Shown: positions 34,306 through 43,083, counted from the stretch's first letter. The stretch: 64,000 nucleotides of DNA from Schaedlerella arabinosiphila (GCF_003885045.1 NZ_RHJS01000002.1:5821302-5885301), one strand, 5' to 3'. The notes: generated by a model from the sequence alone, not told the origin. Numbers and translations are program-made.

Positions 34306-34535
34306 GTCTATTCACCTGTATATCTGCGGTTTCGTCTGTTTTATTAAATATACTGGAATAGCTCTGTGATTGTCAATCAATATAGCGTGTTCTTTAACAT
34401 CAAAAAAGAAGGAATGAGAGGGATTCCGTAGTAGTCGGCATTGATTTCTTTGGTTCGGAATAGTGTGGTGCTGGCGGTCTGTCTCTTGTTTTCGGTTGCT
34501 TGCTTCTTTGCCGTACATGAGCATTGAGCCAACGC

Positions 34536-35171
34536 TTATTTCCCGTTTATGATTCCCCAGACTTCCTCGTCAAATCTGCGGTCTTTGTAGTAAAATGGCC
34601 TGTCCGCCTCTGTGATTTCCCGGATCACCCTGCAGGGATTGCCTGCCGCGCACACATTGTCCGGAATGTCTTTTGTCACCACGCTGCCAGCCCCGATCAC
34701 CACATTATTCCCGATTTTGACACCCGGAAGGATAACGCAGCTTCCGCCGATCCAAACGTTGTCTCCGAGGGTCACGGAGATACCGTATTCGTAGCCGGAA
34801 TTTCTGCTTTCCGGGTGGATTGGATGCCCCGCCGTATAGATGGAGACATTGGGCCCGAACAGTACATTTTTCCCGATCGTGATCTTTGCTACATCCAGCA
34901 TGATACAGCCTGTGTTTGCATAAAAATTTTCCCCCAGCTCAATGTGGCTGCCGTACTCGCAGTGGAAGGGCGGCTCGAAATACACATTCTTCCCGTGCTT
35001 CATTCCGGTTCGGTCAAGACACTGCATCCCCTTCTCCACCTCAAAAGGCATTACAGTATTGTATTCGCGGATCGCTTTCTTCACAACAAGCTGTTCTGCC
35101 ATCACGTTTTCATCCGAAAAGTATGCCATTTCATGATCTCTGCGGTATCTGTTGTCCATTTTCATATCCAT
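34536..35171 (-). CDS. Sugar O-acetyltransferase (maltose/galactoside acetyltransferase family)
   Basis: 211-residue LacA/Maa-type enzyme. The maltose-acetyltransferase N-domain (YRRDHEMAYFSDENVMAEQL) precedes the left-handed beta-helix: NVYFEPPFHCEYGSHIELG, then NVLFGPNVSIYTAGHPIHP with the catalytic His, then NVWIGGSCVILPGVKIGNN and GAGSVVTKDIPDN. Start ATG at 35171 chosen because AAAGGAATTT lies upstream; other Met codons are at 35165 and 35189. It is divergent from the AraC gene at 35440, which probably regulates it. Confidence 0.9.
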   Translation of the reverse strand: MDMKMDNRYRRDHEMAYFSDENVMAEQLVVKKAIREYNTVMPFEVEKGMQCLDRTGMKHGKNVYFEPPFHCEYGSHIELGENFYANTGCIMLDVAKITIGKNVLFGPNVSIYTAGHPIHPESRNSGYEYGISVTLGDNVWIGGSCVILPGVKIGNNVVIGAGSVVTKDIPDNVCAAGNPCRVIREITEADRPFYYKDRRFDEEVWGIINGK

Positions 35172-35439
35172 AAATTCCTTTCTGTTCATATTTTTATGTA
35201 TGCTGCTGTTATTCCCACGACGTGCACTTGACAAGGAAGCATATTTTCAATACTATATTATTTTAAAAGGGACATGTATTCAACCACAAAACGTTCGAAA
35301 TGTTATAACTATATTTCGCGAAGCAGTTCCGAACGGCAGCAATATGAAAAAACAGACCGTGCAAGTTTACTTGCAAAGGGATGCTTTCCCACGCAGCCAT
35401 CCAATACAGAAAAAATACGAACCCTTAAAGGACAGTACA

Positions 35440-36330
35440 ATGGACACAAGAGTATGGATCAATCCGGATAATTCCGAAAAGGTACAATATAATACGGACG
35501 ATTATCCCGTCTATGTTAGGCGGGACGTTTTGTCAACCTATCCCAACTACACAGCCGTCAGCCACTGGCATGACGATGTTGAGCTGATCGCCATCCTTTC
35601 CGGACATATGATTTACAATGTGAACGGAGAGGCCACCCGGCTTGACGCGGGAAACGGCATCTTTGTCAACGCCCGGCAGCTTCATTATGGTTACTCAGAT
35701 GACCGGAGCGAATGCATTTTTATCTGTGTGATATTCCACCCCATGCTGCTCTGTGCCTCCCGGTATCTGGAGCAGAAATTTGTCGCCCCCATTCTGTCTG
35801 ACAGCAGCCTGCCCTGGCATTTTCTGGATCAGGGCATCGGATGGGAAGCGCAGATTCTGGAGGATGTCCAAAAAATATATGGGGTTCTCCCGGAAAATAC
35901 GGCGGAATTGAAGATACAAAGCCTGATCAGCGATATCTGGAGCCGGCTCTACCAAAACAGGAAGGTATGCGAGGATGCGCCTCCGATCCGCAACCACCAC
36001 CTGTCCGCACTGAAAGAAATGGTCGCGTTTATACAGGAGCACTACCGGGAGAAGATCAGCCTTTCCGATATCGCCCGTGCCGGAGGTGTCGGAAAAACAA
36101 GCTGCTGCGCCATTTTCCGGCGCTTTGTCAACCAGACACCAAATGCCTACCTCACCGATTACCGCCTGCGCAAGGGTGCGGAGCTGCTTCTGTCTACAAA
36201 TCTGACAGTTACGGAGATCTGCTATGAGGTCGGATTTTCCGGCGGCAGTTATTTTACAGAAACCTTCCACAGATGTCTGGGGTGCAGTCCAGGGGAATAC
36301 CGAAAAAATTCCGCCTGTACGGCAGGATAA
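35440..36330 (+). CDS. AraC-family regulator with N-terminal cupin
   Basis: 296 residues. Cupin sensor: VSHWHDDVELIAILSGHMIYN with metal/sugar-binding histidines, then GNGIFVNARQLHYGY. DNA-binding C-terminus: ISLSDIARAGGVGKTSCCAIFRRF and LTVTEICYEVGFSGGSYFTE, ending CSPGEYRKN. The ATG at 35440 has AAAGGAC eight bases upstream; in-frame starts as far back as 35152 overlap the divergent gene and are rejected. Faces the acetyltransferase gene across 268 bases. Confidence 0.88.
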   Translation: MDTRVWINPDNSEKVQYNTDDYPVYVRRDVLSTYPNYTAVSHWHDDVELIAILSGHMIYNVNGEATRLDAGNGIFVNARQLHYGYSDDRSECIFICVIFHPMLLCASRYLEQKFVAPILSDSSLPWHFLDQGIGWEAQILEDVQKIYGVLPENTAELKIQSLISDIWSRLYQNRKVCEDAPPIRNHHLSALKEMVAFIQEHYREKISLSDIARAGGVGKTSCCAIFRRFVNQTPNAYLTDYRLRKGAELLLSTNLTVTEICYEVGFSGGSYFTETFHRCLGCSPGEYRKNSACTAG

Positions 36331-36364
36331 TCTTTGGATGGCAGCCGTTTAGATGAAAAAAATA

Positions 36365-36396
36365 TCCGGCAGCCTGATTAAAACAGATCTGCCGGA
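36365..36396. terminator. Hairpin between convergent AraC and mutarotase genes
   Basis: TCCGGCAG pairs with CTGCCGGA across a 16-base loop, 34 bases after the AraC stop, flanked by A-rich sequence on the left (AAAAAAATA). Suits a shared terminator for converging transcripts, but lacks a strong T run on the right. Confidence 0.5.
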
Positions 36397-36479
36397 CATC
36401 TCAGGAACTGCAGAAAAATATCCGGTGCAATCGGCGCAGGTTATTTTTCCAGGTTTCTTATATGTAGTTACAATTCGCT

Positions 36480-37127
36480 CTACGCATGCCACGCCAGCCG
36501 TACGCTTGCCGCATGATGCTCTCCCGTGAGCCAGTCCACATCGTTGGTGATCCAGTCCATGATCTCAAGCTGGCGCGTTTCCCATTCCACGGTAAATGCC
36601 CTGTCCGCCTCGGTAGGCTCCTTCTCCATAGTCGTATCGATCTCGTCATATCCGAAGATATAGCCGCCCGCGCACCAGATGCTGAAATTACTGTCCGGCC
36701 CCTGGGTCACCGTACCGCCGCGTTTTTCAATCAATCCGTCGTGCCTTTTCTTGTACTCCTCCTCGCATCCCGGTTTCAGCCTGGTCATGAACATCCGGTG
36801 CCGGATCAGCTCCTTACTTTTCCGCACAATGCCGAAGTCATGGTACATCAGCCGCATCGCTTCGCCCGGGACAGAGATCCAGTCAAAGGTATCTTCCATT
36901 GTTCCGGTGAGTCTGCCTTTGACCGCTTCCTCTTCCGGGGAAAGCGCCCTGACGCCGTCAGTCTCGTAATACCCGAAAATCAAATCCTCCGCATTCCAGA
37001 TGCTGAAATTCCTCACCTGGTTCCGATCCAGAAATGAGGTCAGCTCCGGCCAGATTTCTCCCAGCCTTTTGCGGTATTCATCCATCTGTCCTGTTTTTAC
37101 TTTCATTGCAAATGTGTGTCGCTCCAT
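36480..37127 (-). CDS. Tandem L-rhamnose mutarotase (two RhaM-like domains)
   Basis: 215 residues containing two copies of the dimeric alpha/beta-barrel RhaM fold, normally about 105 residues and one per chain. Copy 1 starts ERHTFAMKVKTGQMDEYRKR and has RNFSIWNAEDLIFGYYE; copy 2 starts IRHRMFMTRLKPGCEEEYKK and has NFSIWCAGGYIFGYDE. RhaM interconverts anomers of L-rhamnose or related sugars. The fused copies could form the usual dimer within one chain. ATG at 37127 with GAAAGGAAGAAAATC; the frame continues upstream without a better site. No rhamnose catabolic genes are nearby. Confidence 0.82.
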   Translation of the reverse strand: MERHTFAMKVKTGQMDEYRKRLGEIWPELTSFLDRNQVRNFSIWNAEDLIFGYYETDGVRALSPEEEAVKGRLTGTMEDTFDWISVPGEAMRLMYHDFGIVRKSKELIRHRMFMTRLKPGCEEEYKKRHDGLIEKRGGTVTQGPDSNFSIWCAGGYIFGYDEIDTTMEKEPTEADRAFTVEWETRQLEIMDWITNDVDWLTGEHHAASVRLAWHA

Positions 37128-37252
37128 GATTTTCTTCCTTTCTGTATTTCCTGCAGCCCATTTATATATCAGCAAGTTTCTTTTATGATAATACATTTTG
37201 AAGGATTCGTCCACTGCAAGGTCATTACTGAGCGCAATTCGTTCACACCATG

Positions 37253-37302
37253 GTTACTGTTCACACGGCGTCGTGCACCCTGCTGCACGGCGTCCGGCCA
37301 AT
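37253..37302. repeat. Structured dispersed repeat, left-half copy (element B)
   Basis: GTTACTGTTCACACGG followed by a GTCGTGCA-CCCTGC-TGCACGGC hairpin and CGTCCGGCCAAT. It matches the left half of the element at 19839 and differs from the copy at 55447 at only two of 50 positions. The right half is absent. The surrounding 398-base gap (37128-37525) otherwise holds only a possible TATAAT (37417) before the transporter gene. Confidence 0.8.
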
Positions 37303-37525
37303 TCAGTGAGGGGGCCCAGCCTGTTAAAAATCAGGAATTGTGCGATCATACAAAAACAAACCGCATAAAAACAGGAAATCAGGCTTGGGCACAATGATTT
37401 CCGGCAGAAAATTTCCTATAATATACACAATATAAAACCACATCTGCTGCGCTATTTGCCCTGTACGGAAGTACAGGTACAGAGCCTGCATTGCATCAAA
37501 AAAGAAAACAGGGGGATAAAGACTT

Positions 37526-38797
37526 ATGGAAAAGCACAAAGAAACCCATTCCGGCATCAATTATACAAAAAGACGCTGGCTGGTTCTGCTGGCAAGCTGC
37601 GTGATCAATCTGTGCATCGGCGCGCTGTATGCATGGAGCGTATTTGCGGGACCGATGGCGGCGTACCTTTCAGATATATCAGGAACTGAGCTGACGGCAG
37701 CAGACCTGGCCATTGTATTTTCCGTGGGAAACGGGCTGGGCTTCATTACCATGATCGGCGGCGGATTTCTGAATCAGAAAATCGGCCCCAAATGGGTCAT
37801 TTTCTGGGGAGGAGTCCTGTTTGGACTGGGGTATGTGATCTGCGGATTCGCCGCAGATACGGCCATGCTTGTCGTTGGATACGGGCTATTCAGCGGGCTG
37901 GCTATGGGGCTGGCATACGGATGCACCATCAGCAATTCCGTAAAATTTTTCCCTGACAAGGCCGGGCTGGTAGGAGGGATCGCCACCGCATCGTACGGAA
38001 TTTCCTCCGTGATCATCCCGCCGATTGCCAATGCGCTGATCGACAGCCTTGGAGTCAACCGGGCATTCATGACCATGGGTGCGGCGATCATCCTGGTGGT
38101 AGGCGTATTTTCCCAAATGATTGTCAAATGTCCGGACGGATTTGTGCCGGATGGCTGGACGCCGCCTGCAAAAAAAGAAGAAAGCGGCGCGCAAAACACT
38201 GCGGCAGACATGGATTGGAAGGAAATGCTGGCGGCCCCGGTGTTCTATGTAATGCTCGTTATGCTGTTTTTCGGGGCAGTCCTCGGCATGATGGCCATTT
38301 CCCAGGCGTCTAATATTGCCCAGAGCATGATCGGAATGACTCCGGCGGCAGCGGCAATTGTAGTCTCGATCCTGGCGCTGTTCAATACATTCGGACGGAT
38401 ACTGGCAGGAATGGTTTCCGACCGGATTGGCTGTATCCAGACGCTGACCGGGGTATTTGTCATTGCGATTGCCGCGATGGGCATCCTCTACATCAGCGGA
38501 AATGGTTCCGCGGCATTGTTTTATGTGGGCATCTGCCTGATCGGAGTCTGCTTCGGTTCTTTTATGGGTGTGTATCCCAGCTTTACCGCCGGACAGTTTG
38601 GAAGAAAAAATTCCAGCGTCAATTACGGCATCATGTTCATCGGTTTCAATATCGCCGGGCTGCTGGGCCCTATGATCGTGAGCCGGGTATTTCAGCAGAC
38701 CGGGGATTATGGAAACGCGTTTCTCATCGCGATGGCATTTGCGGCGGCAGGGCTGGCGCTGTCATTTGTGTATAGAAGGTTTCAAAAGGCCGAATAG
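37526..38797 (+). CDS. MFS transporter, OFA (oxalate/formate antiporter-like) family
   Basis: 423-residue, twelve-helix major facilitator. The start RRWLVLLASCVINLCIGALYAWSVF (helix 1, seen around residues 14-38) with GALYAWSVFAGPM is typical of OFA carriers, and the second half repeats the pattern. Substrates in this family are organic anions such as oxalate, formate or lactate; the actual one is unknown. ATG at 37526 with GGGGGATAAAG upstream. It stands alone, converging with the PII-like gene. Confidence 0.88.
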   Translation: MEKHKETHSGINYTKRRWLVLLASCVINLCIGALYAWSVFAGPMAAYLSDISGTELTAADLAIVFSVGNGLGFITMIGGGFLNQKIGPKWVIFWGGVLFGLGYVICGFAADTAMLVVGYGLFSGLAMGLAYGCTISNSVKFFPDKAGLVGGIATASYGISSVIIPPIANALIDSLGVNRAFMTMGAAIILVVGVFSQMIVKCPDGFVPDGWTPPAKKEESGAQNTAADMDWKEMLAAPVFYVMLVMLFFGAVLGMMAISQASNIAQSMIGMTPAAAAIVVSILALFNTFGRILAGMVSDRIGCIQTLTGVFVIAIAAMGILYISGNGSAALFYVGICLIGVCFGSFMGVYPSFTAGQFGRKNSSVNYGIMFIGFNIAGLLGPMIVSRVFQQTGDYGNAFLIAMAFAAAGLALSFVYRRFQKAE

Positions 38798-38853
38798 ACG
38801 TGAGCAACATAATCAGATAAAAAACAACTGTGCAGCAGGCTGGAGGGCAGGGA

Positions 38854-39537
38854 TTAGTCCTCTTCCTCCAGCATCCGCAGCCCAGCGGTAGCCGTCACCG
38901 GCAGGGAAAAAATGATCCCCCCGGCGGGACTTCCGGTTCCGGCCTGTTCCATGATGGCGCGCATGATCTCGTTTTTATGCTTCGAGCGCACCACAATAAA
39001 AATCATTTCCTTTTCTTCCGCAAGGGAGATCCCCAGGAACCGTTTGGCATGCTCCATGCCGGTTCCCTTCGCATGGATGACCGTGCCCCCCGGCGCGTGG
39101 GCGCTTCTGGCGGCATCCATGACCGTCTCGATATGTCCGCCGTTTGCAATGGTGATCAGAAGTTCATATTCCGTGTCTTTCAATGTGCTTTCCTCCTCAA
39201 CGACAACTTCCTGCTCCATGGTGATATACTGCAGCGCTTTTTTTCCTCCGATACTGCTCATGGGAATGAGAAATGCGATTCCCCTTCCGGCAATATCGAT
39301 CTTCATCTTACTGTATAGCTCTTTTTTAAATGATTTCCATGTCTCCATTGTGACAAACGCAAAATAAATAGTCTTTTCCGTGGCCTCCATTCCCAGATAA
39401 TCGAGAATGGCGCTGTTTGCGGTGCCCACGCCCATGGTGGAGAGGGTGACATGGATATGGTTTTCCTTAAAAAACGGGATCATCTTATTGCGGATTCCCC
39501 GGTTGGTGATCATTCCCATCACATAAAGTTCATTCAT
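38854..39537 (-). CDS. Double PII-like (GlnB-fold) regulatory protein
   Basis: 227 residues that look like two PII/GlnB-like ferredoxin-fold domains in tandem: residues about 1-105 (YVMGMITNRGIRNKMIPFF to AFLIPMSSIGGKKALQYI) and 110-227 (YELLITIANGGHIETVMDAA to PAGGIIFSLPVTATAGL). The second keeps the ending GTGSPAGGIIF seen in PII-like proteins. No T-loop tyrosine is obvious. Start ATG 39537 with AAAGGAGTCTTTC. It follows the DUF1538 membrane gene in a leftward operon; by analogy with PII-transporter pairs it may gate that transporter in response to a nucleotide or another small ligand. Ligand unknown. Confidence 0.78.
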   Translation of the reverse strand: MNELYVMGMITNRGIRNKMIPFFKENHIHVTLSTMGVGTANSAILDYLGMEATEKTIYFAFVTMETWKSFKKELYSKMKIDIAGRGIAFLIPMSSIGGKKALQYITMEQEVVVEEESTLKDTEYELLITIANGGHIETVMDAARSAHAPGGTVIHAKGTGMEHAKRFLGISLAEEKEMIFIVVRSKHKNEIMRAIMEQAGTGSPAGGIIFSLPVTATAGLRMLEEED

Positions 39538-39556
39538 GAAAGACTCCTTTCCGTCT

Positions 39557-39645
39557 GAGGTCTGCGGGCATGCGCCCAATACCAATCAGAAAATCCAGTC
39601 CTTGTAAAGTAAACTTGCCCGTCCAGCCTTTTCTGATTGCTGCTG
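39557..39645. repeat. 89-base direct repeat, copy 1
   Basis: Begins GAGGTCTGCGGGCATGCGCC and contains CAATCAGAAAA ... TTTTCTGATTG as an 11-base stem enclosing a CAGTCCTTGTAAAGT-type interior. Recurs at 39715. CTGAGGTCTGC at its start is inverted at 39658 (GCAGACCTCAG). Confidence 0.8.
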
Positions 39646-39714
39646 AAAACCAGAACAGCAGACCTCAGCCCCGTCTGCTGCGCAGCCTATGCGCTGCTGT
39701 CGCAGCTCCTGACT

Positions 39715-39803
39715 GAGGTTTATGGGCGTGCGCCCAATATCAATCAGAAAACCCAGTCCTTGTCAAGTTAACATGCCCGTCCTGCCTTTTCTGATTGCTG
39801 CTG
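39715..39803. repeat. 89-base direct repeat, copy 2
   Basis: Same length and layout as the copy at 39557, with a dozen or so substitutions that keep the CAATCAGAAAA/TTTTCTGATTG stem. It ends four bases from the DUF1538 stop codon, so both copies lie within the untranslated part of the DUF1538-PII operon. Confidence 0.8.
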
Positions 39804-39806
39804 TTC

Positions 39807-41339
39807 TTAAAGCTCGATAATATCATCGTCGCCCCAGGTGTCTAGGTAGGCGGCGCTGACGGCTGCTCCGGCTTCTGCGGTTCTGGACTTGTACTGGTAG
39901 ACGGCGCCTAAGATCTGGATGGCGATCAGGGGCGTCATGGCGACCATGGCTACGATCCCGAAGGCGTCCCGGACGATGTTGCCGCCGATGGCCTGGCATG
40001 CGCCCATGGCAAAGGGCAGCAGGAAGGTGGCGGTCATGGGGCCGGAAGCAACCCCGCCGGAGTCGAACGCAATGGCGGTAAATATTTTCGGTACAAAAAA
40101 GGACAAACAGATCGCGATCACATACCCCGGTACGATAAACCACAGGATTGATATCCCGGTCAGCACCCGGATCATGGCGATTCCCACGGACGCGGCGACG
40201 CCCAGCGACAGGCTCAGCCCCATGGCCTTTCCGGGAATTGCGCCGGAAGTGATCTCCTCCACCTGGTCCATCAGCACGTAGACCGCAGGCTCCGCTTTTA
40301 CGATAAAGAAACCGATCACCATACCTATGGGAATCAGCACGAAGCAGAACGGAAGCTCTGCGATCATCTGCCCCAGGTAATTTCCGGCTGGCATGAATCC
40401 TACGTTTGCGCCGGTCAGAAACAGCACCAGGCCGATATATGTATCTGCGATTCCAATCAATATTTTATACAGCGTTTTTTTCTTCAGCTTCAGGGAAATA
40501 ATCTGAAATGCACCGAAGAAAGCAACAATCGGAAGCAGCGAAATGGCGATCTCTTTGATATATTCCGGGAAACTTTCTGCAAAATGCTTCCACAGCTCGA
40601 CCGAATCCTGGATGTTCGGCAAAGGCGTGGGCACATATCCGGTATCCCCGGGATGATACAGCAGTCCAAGAAGGAGCACCGCGAGGATAGGTCCGATGGA
40701 ACACAGGGAGATCAGACCGAAACTGTCATCCTCTGCATGCTTATCGCTTCGGACTGCGGCAAAACCGATACCCAGCGCCATGATAAACGGAACCGTCATA
40801 GGCCCGGTGGTTACCCCGCCGGAGTCAAACGCCACTGCAGTAAAGTCTTTCGGGACAAACAGCGTCAGGACTGCCACGATGGCGTAAAAGAAGATCAGCA
40901 GTGTGGAAAGGGATTTGGAAAACAGCATACGCAGCATTGCCACCACCAGGAAAAAACCCACGCCGCAGGCGACTGCCAGGATCAGCGTATAATTGGGGAT
41001 GGAGGGAACCTGTTCAGCCAGCACCTGCAGGTCAGGCTCAGAAATGGTGATGACAAAACCCAGCAGGAAGCAGAGGAAAAGGATCGTTCCGAGGTGCATG
41101 GTCTTGGCCATTTTCGTTCCCACCTTTTCCCCCATGGGGGTCATCGACAGTTCCGCACCCAGCGTAAAAAACATCATACCGACGATCAGCAGCACCGCCC
41201 CGAATAAAAACAGGAGCAGGATGCTCGGTGGAATGGGTGCAATGGTAAAACTCAAAAGCAGTACGATCCCGATGATCGGCGCAACCGCTTTTAAGGCTTC
41301 TTTTAATTTTTCAGAGAATCTCGTCTGATAATAATTCAT
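39807..41339 (-). CDS. DUF1538-family membrane protein (internally duplicated transporter-like)
   Basis: 510-residue integral membrane protein with about 12 or more hydrophobic helices. It is an internal duplication: FTAVAFDSGGVTTGPMTVPF (about residues 166-185) and FTAIAFDSGGVASGPMTATF (about 420-440) are the same conserved motif in the two halves. DUF1538 proteins are presumed transporters; no substrate is established as far as I know. Leftward promoter at 41477-41505. The double PII-like protein encoded downstream makes regulated transport plausible: two domains for two halves. Confidence 0.85.
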   Translation of the reverse strand: MNYYQTRFSEKLKEALKAVAPIIGIVLLLSFTIAPIPPSILLLFLFGAVLLIVGMMFFTLGAELSMTPMGEKVGTKMAKTMHLGTILFLCFLLGFVITISEPDLQVLAEQVPSIPNYTLILAVACGVGFFLVVAMLRMLFSKSLSTLLIFFYAIVAVLTLFVPKDFTAVAFDSGGVTTGPMTVPFIMALGIGFAAVRSDKHAEDDSFGLISLCSIGPILAVLLLGLLYHPGDTGYVPTPLPNIQDSVELWKHFAESFPEYIKEIAISLLPIVAFFGAFQIISLKLKKKTLYKILIGIADTYIGLVLFLTGANVGFMPAGNYLGQMIAELPFCFVLIPIGMVIGFFIVKAEPAVYVLMDQVEEITSGAIPGKAMGLSLSLGVAASVGIAMIRVLTGISILWFIVPGYVIAICLSFFVPKIFTAIAFDSGGVASGPMTATFLLPFAMGACQAIGGNIVRDAFGIVAMVAMTPLIAIQILGAVYQYKSRTAEAGAAVSAAYLDTWGDDDIIEL

Positions 41340-41476
41340 GAAGCAAACAGTCCTTTCTATGGCTGGAGTTATTCAGGAACAAAAAAATCCGGCTGTTTGT
41401 TGTTGGAAAATAATCGGGAACAAACGTGGAAAATAGCTGCCTGCAGACGGAGAGCAGGCGATGCTCTATAAAAAGT

Positions 41477-41505
41477 ATTATAAAGGGTTTTTGTGATTTT
41501 TACAA
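41477..41505 (-). promoter_or_regulatory. sigma-A promoter of the DUF1538-PII operon
   Basis: On the minus strand TTGTAA and TATAAT are 17 bases apart. The leader of about 130 bases to the start codon contains a GCCTGC/GCAGGC hairpin. Confidence 0.65.
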
Positions 41506-41544
41506 CCTTTTCATGATGATTTAGACGCAGTTTGCCAGATGCCC

Positions 41545-41613
41545 GTTACTGTTCACACCCTTTGGGTGCTCCAGTAACAGTATCCTGCTTGTTTTAAGTA
41601 GCCTTCGGCGGGA
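41545..41613. repeat. Structured dispersed repeat, right-half copy, inverted (element C)
   Basis: GTTACTGTTCACACCC, a CACCC-TTT-GGGTG hairpin, CTCCAGTAACAGTATCC, TTTTAAGTAGCC and TTCGGCG follow the reverse complement of the right half of the element at 19839 base for base with few changes. It ends about 10 bases before the promoter at 41624. Confidence 0.8.
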
Positions 41614-41623
41614 TGCATTTCAC

Positions 41624-41652
41624 TTGACAGTTGGAATGAGAAAGATTATGAT
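41624..41652 (+). promoter_or_regulatory. sigma-A promoter of the three-gene DUF cluster
   Basis: TTGACA and TATGAT separated by 17 bases, directly after repeat element C and 68 bases before the first gene. Confidence 0.7.
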
Positions 41653-41720
41653 ACGGAATAATAGAAGAATATATAATGAAAGAAATCAAATAGCAGAAAA
41701 GCAGCATAGAGGTGCAGTAA

Positions 41721-42008
41721 ATGAACGATAAGATTTATGAATACGCGTCTCAGATTTACAGTGCGGAAAATAAGGGAGGCGCATACGTGACTTTTCCATA
41801 TGATATCCGGGAGGAGTTTGGAAAAGGAAGAGTGAAGGTGCATGCCACCTTTGACGGAGAGCCATATGACGGCAGCATTGTAAATATGGGAGTCAAAAAT
41901 GCAGACGGCAGCATTTGCTATATCATCGGTATCCGGAAGGATATCCGCGCCCGGATCGGCAAGCAGCCGGGGGACACTGTACAGGTGACGGTAAAAGAAC
42001 GGGAGTGA
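41721..42008 (+). CDS. DUF1905-family protein
   Basis: 95-residue small beta-rich protein with the DUF1905 layout: AYVTFPYDIREEFGKGRVKV, GSIVNMGVKNADGSICYIIG and IRARIGKQPGDTVQVTV. The family is uncharacterised and often sits near YdeI-type and DUF1801 proteins. Start has AGGTGCAG. First gene of a rightward cluster with DUF1801- and DUF2200-like genes. Confidence 0.82.
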   Translation: MNDKIYEYASQIYSAENKGGAYVTFPYDIREEFGKGRVKVHATFDGEPYDGSIVNMGVKNADGSICYIIGIRKDIRARIGKQPGDTVQVTVKERE

Positions 42009-42072
42009 TGTTTTCAAGGCAAATCCCGGGAGCAGCAGCTACAGAACACTATGGAACAGGAGGAGCACAAAT

Positions 42073-42504
42073 ATGTGGACATGTCCAAAATGCGGACGCA
42101 GTTTCAAAAATCAGAACCAGGGTCATTACTGCGGCAAACCGCCGGAAACCATTGACGAATATATCGAAGGACAGACGGAAAATGCGCAGCCCTATCTGCG
42201 GGAAATAAGGGATGCCATCCGGGGGGCGCTGCCGGAAGCGGAAGAACGCATTTCGTGGAGTATGCCGACATTCTGGAAAAAGTATAATATCATCCAGTTT
42301 GCGGCGGCCAAAAAGCACGTCGGACTTTATCCGGGGCCCGAAGCTGTGGAGAAATTCCGCGAACAGCTCAAGGACTATAAGACCAGTAAAGGGACGATCC
42401 AGCTTCCTTATGAAAAGCCGCACCCGTTGGAACTGATCGCGGACATTGCCAGATGGTGCTATGAAGGAGACAAAGAGGAAGAGCCCGATTGCACCAAAGA
42501 GTAA
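42073..42504 (+). CDS. DUF1801-like protein with N-terminal zinc-ribbon segment
   Basis: 143 residues. The N-terminus WTCPKCGRSFKNQNQGHYCG provides two cysteine pairs plus His, a short zinc-ribbon-like segment. The rest is a DUF1801 (YdhG/frataxin-like) domain: YLREIRDAIRGALPEAEERI, SWSMPTFWKKYNIIQFAAAK and GTIQLPYEKPHP. Some relatives were proposed to be iron chaperones; no function can be assigned here. ATG preceded by ACAGGAGGAGCAC. Confidence 0.82.
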   Translation: MWTCPKCGRSFKNQNQGHYCGKPPETIDEYIEGQTENAQPYLREIRDAIRGALPEAEERISWSMPTFWKKYNIIQFAAAKKHVGLYPGPEAVEKFREQLKDYKTSKGTIQLPYEKPHPLELIADIARWCYEGDKEEEPDCTKE

Positions 42505-42605
42505 ACAGAAACGCTTCATAATTTTATTTACAAAAAAAGCAGGATGACCGGACACAGGGACGGGCGGCTTGCTGTCAGACGGTAGTTTATGTGAGGAAAA
42601 ACAGA

Positions 42606-42956
42606 ATGGAAAATAATAAAGTATACGGGATGGATTTTTCAAAAATATATCAGCTTCTTGTCAATAAAGCCCTGAGAAAAGGGAGGACAAAAGAAGAGGC
42701 AGACGAGATCATCCGATGGCTTACCGGATACAGTCAGGCAGAGATCGAGGACATGCTTGAAAAACCAACATCATACGGAGATTTTTTTCGAAATGCCCCG
42801 GAATTGAATGAAAACAGGCATCTCATCAAGGGCGTAGTCTGCGGAGTCAGAGTGGAAGACATTGAGGAGCCGCTTATGCGGGAAATCCGATATCTGGACA
42901 AACTCATCGATGAGCTGGCAAAAGGAAAAGCAATGGATAAAATACTGCGGAAGTAA
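42606..42956 (+). CDS. DUF2200-family protein
   Basis: 116 residues matching DUF2200: VYGMDFSKIYQLLVNKALRK, then WLTGYSQAEIEDML and RNAPELNENRHLIKGVVCG. Small, helical, cytoplasmic, unknown function. The ATG at 42606 is preceded by GAGGAAAAACAG; an in-frame start at 42591 is less likely. Last gene of the DUF cluster. Confidence 0.82.
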   Translation: MENNKVYGMDFSKIYQLLVNKALRKGRTKEEADEIIRWLTGYSQAEIEDMLEKPTSYGDFFRNAPELNENRHLIKGVVCGVRVEDIEEPLMREIRYLDKLIDELAKGKAMDKILRK

Positions 42957-43053
42957 ATCCGAGGATTGTGAAAAGTACGATTGCTGCTGTCCGCAGTCAT
43001 TTTATTCACATGTTACAGTTCACATGCGCAAAAACAGCCGGCATACAGCGGCG

Positions 43054-43083
43054 CTTGAAATCAGCCAGAAAATGTAGTACACT
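43054..43083 (+). promoter_or_regulatory. Possible promoter of the GMP synthase gene
   Basis: TTGAAA and TACACT with an 18-base spacer, 44 bases before the start. A degenerate GTTACAGTTCACAT (43012) lies shortly upstream. No purine riboswitch was recognised. Confidence 0.4.

Noticed and set aside
34312..34524. Small minus-strand frame beginning MLMYGKEASNRKQ
   Set aside because: No recognisable family, no clear ribosome site; probably debris of the mobile element.
39823..40143. Long arginine-rich frame on the minus strand
   Set aside because: Shadow frame inside the DUF1538 gene, which has clear family motifs.
43012..43035. GTTACAGTTCACAT upstream of guaA
   Set aside because: Fourteen bases with two mismatches and no following hairpin; could be chance.
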